From the NCBI GenBank assembly GCA_018398765.1, contig JAHBMJ010002283.1, forward strand, positions 1-20,569: a stretch of DNA of 20,569 nt, given 5' to 3'. This stretch comes from Chromera velia. Lineage: Eukaryota; Sar; Chromeraceae. Positions within the stretch are counted from its first letter, which is position 1, and every line of letters starts with the position of its first letter. This document shows, in pieces, positions 17,341-20,569 of this stretch. The notes under the pieces were generated by a model that saw nothing but the letters and a program-made list of their open reading frames with translations, had not been told where the DNA came from and did not search any database. The position numbers were made by a program, and so were the translations under genes.

Positions 17341-18004
17341 ATGATCATATTCTCGCGTCTGCAAGGAGGAAATAGATGATTGCGAGATTTCTACTTTGTA
17401 AGCAGTTTGGCGACCGAGTCAGGAGGTGAGTTTCATACAAAATGCTTCACGTCAATGAGCACAGCGCAGCGGTTCGCTACGTTTCTTAGTACATTGAATT
17501 CAAGAAAGGATTCAATTAAGGCATGCAGCAGCCTGCATGAGAGAGCTATAGATCTCGAACTTCGGCAAGCTATAGGATTCGGTATGCAAGGAATTTTGGG
17601 GTGCGCGCGCGTACCCGCCGCGCGGCCTGCCCACTGCCGCGCGAGCCGCGGGCGCACGGCGGCCGCGGCGAATCGCCGGCGATGGCCGCGGCGTGACAAT
17701 GTGTGACGTGCATCATTGTCCAGATTTGCCGTCCCAGCTAGGATGTCCCAGGACGGCGATATATGCATTGATATCAATGAAATTCAGACGTCGATACCTC
17801 GCAGGTTCCAATTTAATCGGTCTGACATGGTCTGACAGTCCGACAAGTTCTAATCCATCCGAGTGGGCGGACAGCTTGCATCCCTTAAGTGCACTGCTTT
17901 TCTTTCCCTGAGAGCAAGCAGACTGAAGTGCAGACAGGCGTCTCCTTTCTTGCCCCTGCTGAGGTGTTGTCAGTGCAGGGATCTGACCCCTTTTTCAGAC
18001 TGCA
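17341..18004. promoter_or_regulatory. divergent intergenic region, probable promoter area
   Basis: 664 bp between two small divergent genes, containing a CpG-dense block (17597-17694). Just before the plus-strand ATG lies a pyrimidine run with CAG (CCCCTTTTTCAG, 17987-17998), which could be the acceptor of a 5' UTR intron. An in-frame TGA at 17984-17986 limits upstream coding extension without splicing. Confidence 0.4.
17597..17694. other. CpG-dense block
   Basis: Roughly 98 bp composed almost wholly of G and C with repeated CGCG, GCGGCCGCGG and CCGCG words, bounded sharply by ordinary sequence. It lies midway between two divergent genes. It could be a short CpG island or the body of a GC-rich repeat. 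Confidence 0.6.
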
Positions 18005-18313
18005 ATGGGCCAGGCGTACAGTAACCTTGCCGCCTCCTCCGGGGGCCTTTTACCGCCTTTTCTGACAGTGCGGGCAGACAGCCTTCTGGCACGAACATCT
18101 CTGGGTGCTGCTATTTATTACGCACCTCAGAACGTTGCCGCCCTCTCCACGGGGCTACTGCTTTATTGGGCCGCACGGCGAAGCTACAGCTCCCCCACTG
18201 GAGTGTCTGACCCTGAATCTGCGTGGAAGACATTTCTGAAACAGAAGGGAGTAGACGAGAAGCACGTCAACCTCCACAAAGGGATGTCTTCATGGAAGGC
18301 TGAATTCTTCTGA
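18005..18313 (+). CDS. small protein with possible N-myristoylation signal
   Basis: Frame of 102 residues, not recognised. It begins MGQAYSN: Gly2 with Ser6 fits the M-G-x-x-x-S pattern used by N-myristoyltransferases, so membrane attachment is plausible. A mildly hydrophobic middle (about residues 34-60, ending ALSTGLLLYWAARR) could be a membrane segment or amphipathic helix. The C-terminal third is charged (WKTFLKQKGVDEKHVNLHKG) and probably helical. The start has G at -3 and G at +4. An AATAAA lies about 97 nt after the stop (18410-18415). Composition looks coding, with no low complexity, unlike most frames nearby. A spliced upstream extension cannot be excluded. Confidence 0.6.
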   Translation: MGQAYSNLAASSGGLLPPFLTVRADSLLARTSLGAAIYYAPQNVAALSTGLLLYWAARRSYSSPTGVSDPESAWKTFLKQKGVDEKHVNLHKGMSSWKAEFF

Positions 18314-18409
18314 GCCCAGTAAATATTTGTTTCGACAGTGTGACATGCATGGGTTTTCTTCTTTGCCGGATTTGTTTTTATCTCTGTCGATCCTGAAATA
18401 GAAGAAAAA

Positions 18410-18415
18410 AATAAA
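18410..18415 (+). promoter_or_regulatory. candidate poly(A) signal of the 18005-18313 gene
   Basis: AATAAA inside an A-rich run, about 97 nt past the TGA and followed by a GT-rich stretch near 18427. It is suitable in position, but the A-rich context makes chance occurrence likely. Confidence 0.4.
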
Positions 18416-18720
18416 AAAAGACCAAGTCGTGCTGTGCGATGATTGCTGGGCGGGTGTCCGATGCGTGGGGGGACTGAGGAGAGTGATCCCCCGAAAGAAG
18501 AAGAGGGACGGGACGGCCTTCTCATGGGAAAAGAAAAAAACGAAGAACAGAGAAAAAGGAAGGTTCTGTTACGAGAGAGAAAATTCCAGTTGAAGCACGA
18601 CTCTCACCTGGAGGGAGGCAAGAGGGGAGGGTTGCCTGCAGTCAGGGGTCGGCCTTCCTATTCGGTTGGTTGGGACATGAGAACAGGGAGAGGGAGGGGG
18701 GGAGAAACAACTCATGCAAG

Positions 18721-18936
18721 ATGAGCAAGGCAAAGGAAGGGGAGCAGGAAAATCAAGCTCTCGATCTGCCTGTGAGCTCTTTGAAGAACAAGAGACGACC
18801 CGGGGCCGTGGACTTCAGTGCAGTGGAAGGAGGGAGGAAGATGCGACTGCCCCTCCGGCCATCTCCTCCGTGCATCGCTACCTTCATCGATCCCCTAGCT
18901 TCCTTCCATCTCTTTCCTTGTCTGCGTGACAGCTGA
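18721..18936 (+). CDS. weak small ORF, coding status doubtful
   Basis: Frame of 71 residues starting MSKAKEGEQENQALDLP, Lys/Glu-rich at first and Pro/Leu-rich at the end. No domain or signal sequence is visible. Composition of the first half is protein-like, and GT and AG sites inside it could make it part of a spliced gene. A longer frame starts at 18670. It may well be a chance frame in purine-rich DNA. Confidence 0.2.
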   Translation: MSKAKEGEQENQALDLPVSSLKNKRRPGAVDFSAVEGGRKMRLPLRPSPPCIATFIDPLASFHLFPCLRDS

Positions 18937-19726
18937 AAGGAATCCTCAGGCCTTCCTCAGTCCCACCCTAAGTATTGGTTCGCGGTGCCTTGCTCAGTCA
19001 TCAATACAGTCGGCATCAAAAAAATGGCGACTGCTGTGAGGTTCTTGATAGAAAAAAATCGACAGAGACAGACTTGAACTTCGCCAGTGGCATTGCACCT
19101 TTGGACAAACTGGTGATCACTCCTTTGTGTACGCATGCAAATATATCGATCTGTGCATCTTTTTTTTCCCGAAGAGTTGAAAGCCGCCTTCCGCGCTCAC
19201 ACCACTTAACTTCTTCCCTCCCCCTCTTTTGCTGCTTTTCAGAAACGTCGTAAGCTCTTCTGATCTGATTTTTCCTGTCGCAGGTAAGTGAAATGTAAAA
19301 GAAAAATGGCATGCATGCGTTGTTTTTCTGATTTTTTTTAAATCTGTTGCAGATGATTTTTGTTCCTTTCTTGTTTGTTGCGCTTGAATGAGAGATTTGT
19401 ATCCGGATCTGTCAATGTGTTGAATTGAAGTGTCAAATTCTGTGTGTGTGATCGGAAAGTCAGACCCTAAATTTGGAAAGGCGGAGGAGGGTGCAGACGG
19501 AAGAGTAAAAAAAAAAAGAGCATGGCGTTTGAGCAAGGGGGGGAAAGGAGCAAACGATGCAGAGAAAAAACATTTTGAAGTGCCAAAGGAGGACAGAGGA
19601 GGCGGAATGGTGTGAGGGGAAGGAACACATGTCCGTCCAAATGAAGACATCTGCCAATAAATCACTTCAGATGGAAAAGAGACAAGAAGAACGTGACTGC
19701 TTTCGGCCGATTTTGCGGTCGATTAT
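18937..19726. other. intergenic stretch, nothing firm
   Basis: Contains a possible isolated exon-like segment (19243-19283, between TTTTCAG and a perfect CAG|GTAAGT donor) that I could not connect to any frame. Minus-strand frames of 98-182 codons here lack domains. No RNA gene recognised. Confidence 0.3.
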
Positions 19727-19786
19727 TCACACACACACACACACAGAGGGAGAGAGAGAGACAGACACACAGACACACAGACACAG

Positions 19787-19879
<93 letters not shown>

Positions 19880-19893
19880 CGAATACACACACA

Positions 19894-19943
<50 letters not shown>

Positions 19944-19982
19944 CAGACACAGACACACACACACAGAGAGAGAGAGAGAGAG
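19727..19982. repeat. cluster of (CA)n(GA)n modules with GACA spacers
   Basis: Four modules, each a CA run passing into a GA run, are joined by short (GACA)n or CACAGA spacers: about 19730-19760, 19791-19860, 19885-19929 and 19954-19981. The modules look like repeated copies of one compound microsatellite. Confidence 0.95.
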
Positions 19983-20569
19983 GCGGAAAGGAAGATGAAG
20001 CAGCCACAAAACAGCAGACACAAAGGAAGAACGAATGAACGGAGGAAAGAAGGCAGCCATGAAAGAACAAAGGTGCCGACGAAAGAAGCCGAACAAAAAA
20101 ACAAAAGAGAGAAGAACGACAGGAAAGAGAGATCGATGCAAAACAACAAGGAAGGAAAAGAGAGAGCGCGCGCGAGAGAGACAGAGGGAGAAATAGGGGG
20201 AAGGCACAGAGCGCAAGGAACAAAGGAACGGAACGAAATGAGGAAGGAAAGAAGGCGGGAAAGCAAAAAAGAAGACAAGGAACAAATGGGCGAACGGAAG
20301 AAAGGGAGAAAAAAAAGGAACGAAAGAAAAAGGAGCGAAAGAAAGAAAGAACGCAAAAAATGGAGGAAGCAGGAAAGAAAGAAAGAGAGAGACAAAAGAG
20401 AGAGTGAGAGAAAGAGAGGGAAAAAGAGAGAGAGAAAGAGAGAGAAGGACAAAGAGAAAAAGAGAACGAGAAACAGAAAGAGAGAAAGGGAGAGAGGGAA
20501 AGAGAGAGAAGGAGAAAGAGAAAAAGAGAACGAGAAACAGAACAAGAGAGAGAGAGAGAGCGGGGGGGG
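19983..20569. repeat. long polypurine tract to the window edge
   Basis: About 585 bp that is almost wholly A and G on the plus strand, with scattered C, built from GAAAGA, GAGAGA and AAGAAAGG words, ending in a run of eight G. The matching minus-strand frame (272 codons of Ser/Leu/Phe) is a product of the repeat and not a gene. Confidence 0.93.

Noticed and set aside
19016..19665. Minus-strand frames of 98 and 182 codons
   Set aside because: The composition is partly protein-like, but they overlap each other in different frames, contain low-complexity parts and show no domain or splice support.
19727..20545. 272-codon and other minus-strand frames rich in Ser, Leu, Phe, Cys, Val
   Set aside because: They are translations of (CT)n/(GT)n and polypyrimidine DNA, with matching long frames in all phases; no domain.

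Overview
The window is eukaryotic nuclear DNA from a probable unicellular protist. It has one large intron-rich gene with GT-AG introns, candidate poly(A) signals, very many dinucleotide and tetranucleotide microsatellites, and a tRNA-related (SINE-like) insertion inside an intron. There are no bacterial-type operons and no ribosome binding sites. The dense mid-sized introns, kelch-BTB architecture and roughly balanced base composition would suit an alveolate such as a chromerid, but that placement is an impression and not something the sequence proves.

Layout. 1-3074: no supportable gene; a GC-rich start, an AT-rich island (about 221-660), then low-complexity DNA with (CA)n(GA)n, (CAGA)n, (CT)n and (AG)n tracts. 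3075-4444 (minus): a candidate two-exon gene for a low-complexity acidic/basic protein with a downstream AATAAA. 4445-5310: divergent intergenic region holding a 10-bp tandem repeat and a CpG-dense block. 5311-14739 (plus): the main gene. I assembled 18 exons whose phases all agree (1863 nt, 620 codons plus stop); they encode six kelch blades followed by a BTB domain and a short BACK-like tail. 14740-16998: intergenic, with a second AT-rich island and more microsatellites. 16999-17340 (minus): a small secreted cysteine-rich, possibly GPI-anchored protein. 17341-18004: a second divergent region, again with a CpG-dense block. 18005-18313 (plus): a 102-residue protein with a possible N-myristoylation signal. 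18314-20569: a weak ORF, then a cluster of (CA)n(GA)n modules and a nearly pure polypurine tract to the window edge.

The kelch-BTB protein is most likely a substrate adaptor for a cullin-3 ubiquitin ligase (family knowledge). Nothing links the neighbouring small genes to it functionally. The most interesting signals are in its introns. Donors are dominated by GTC at +1 to +3 with an invariant G at +5, acceptors are almost always TGCAG, and donor-like GTCA/GTCT words have expanded into microsatellites at several donors. A 96-bp-spaced duplication also creates a second, in-frame acceptor for exon 2.
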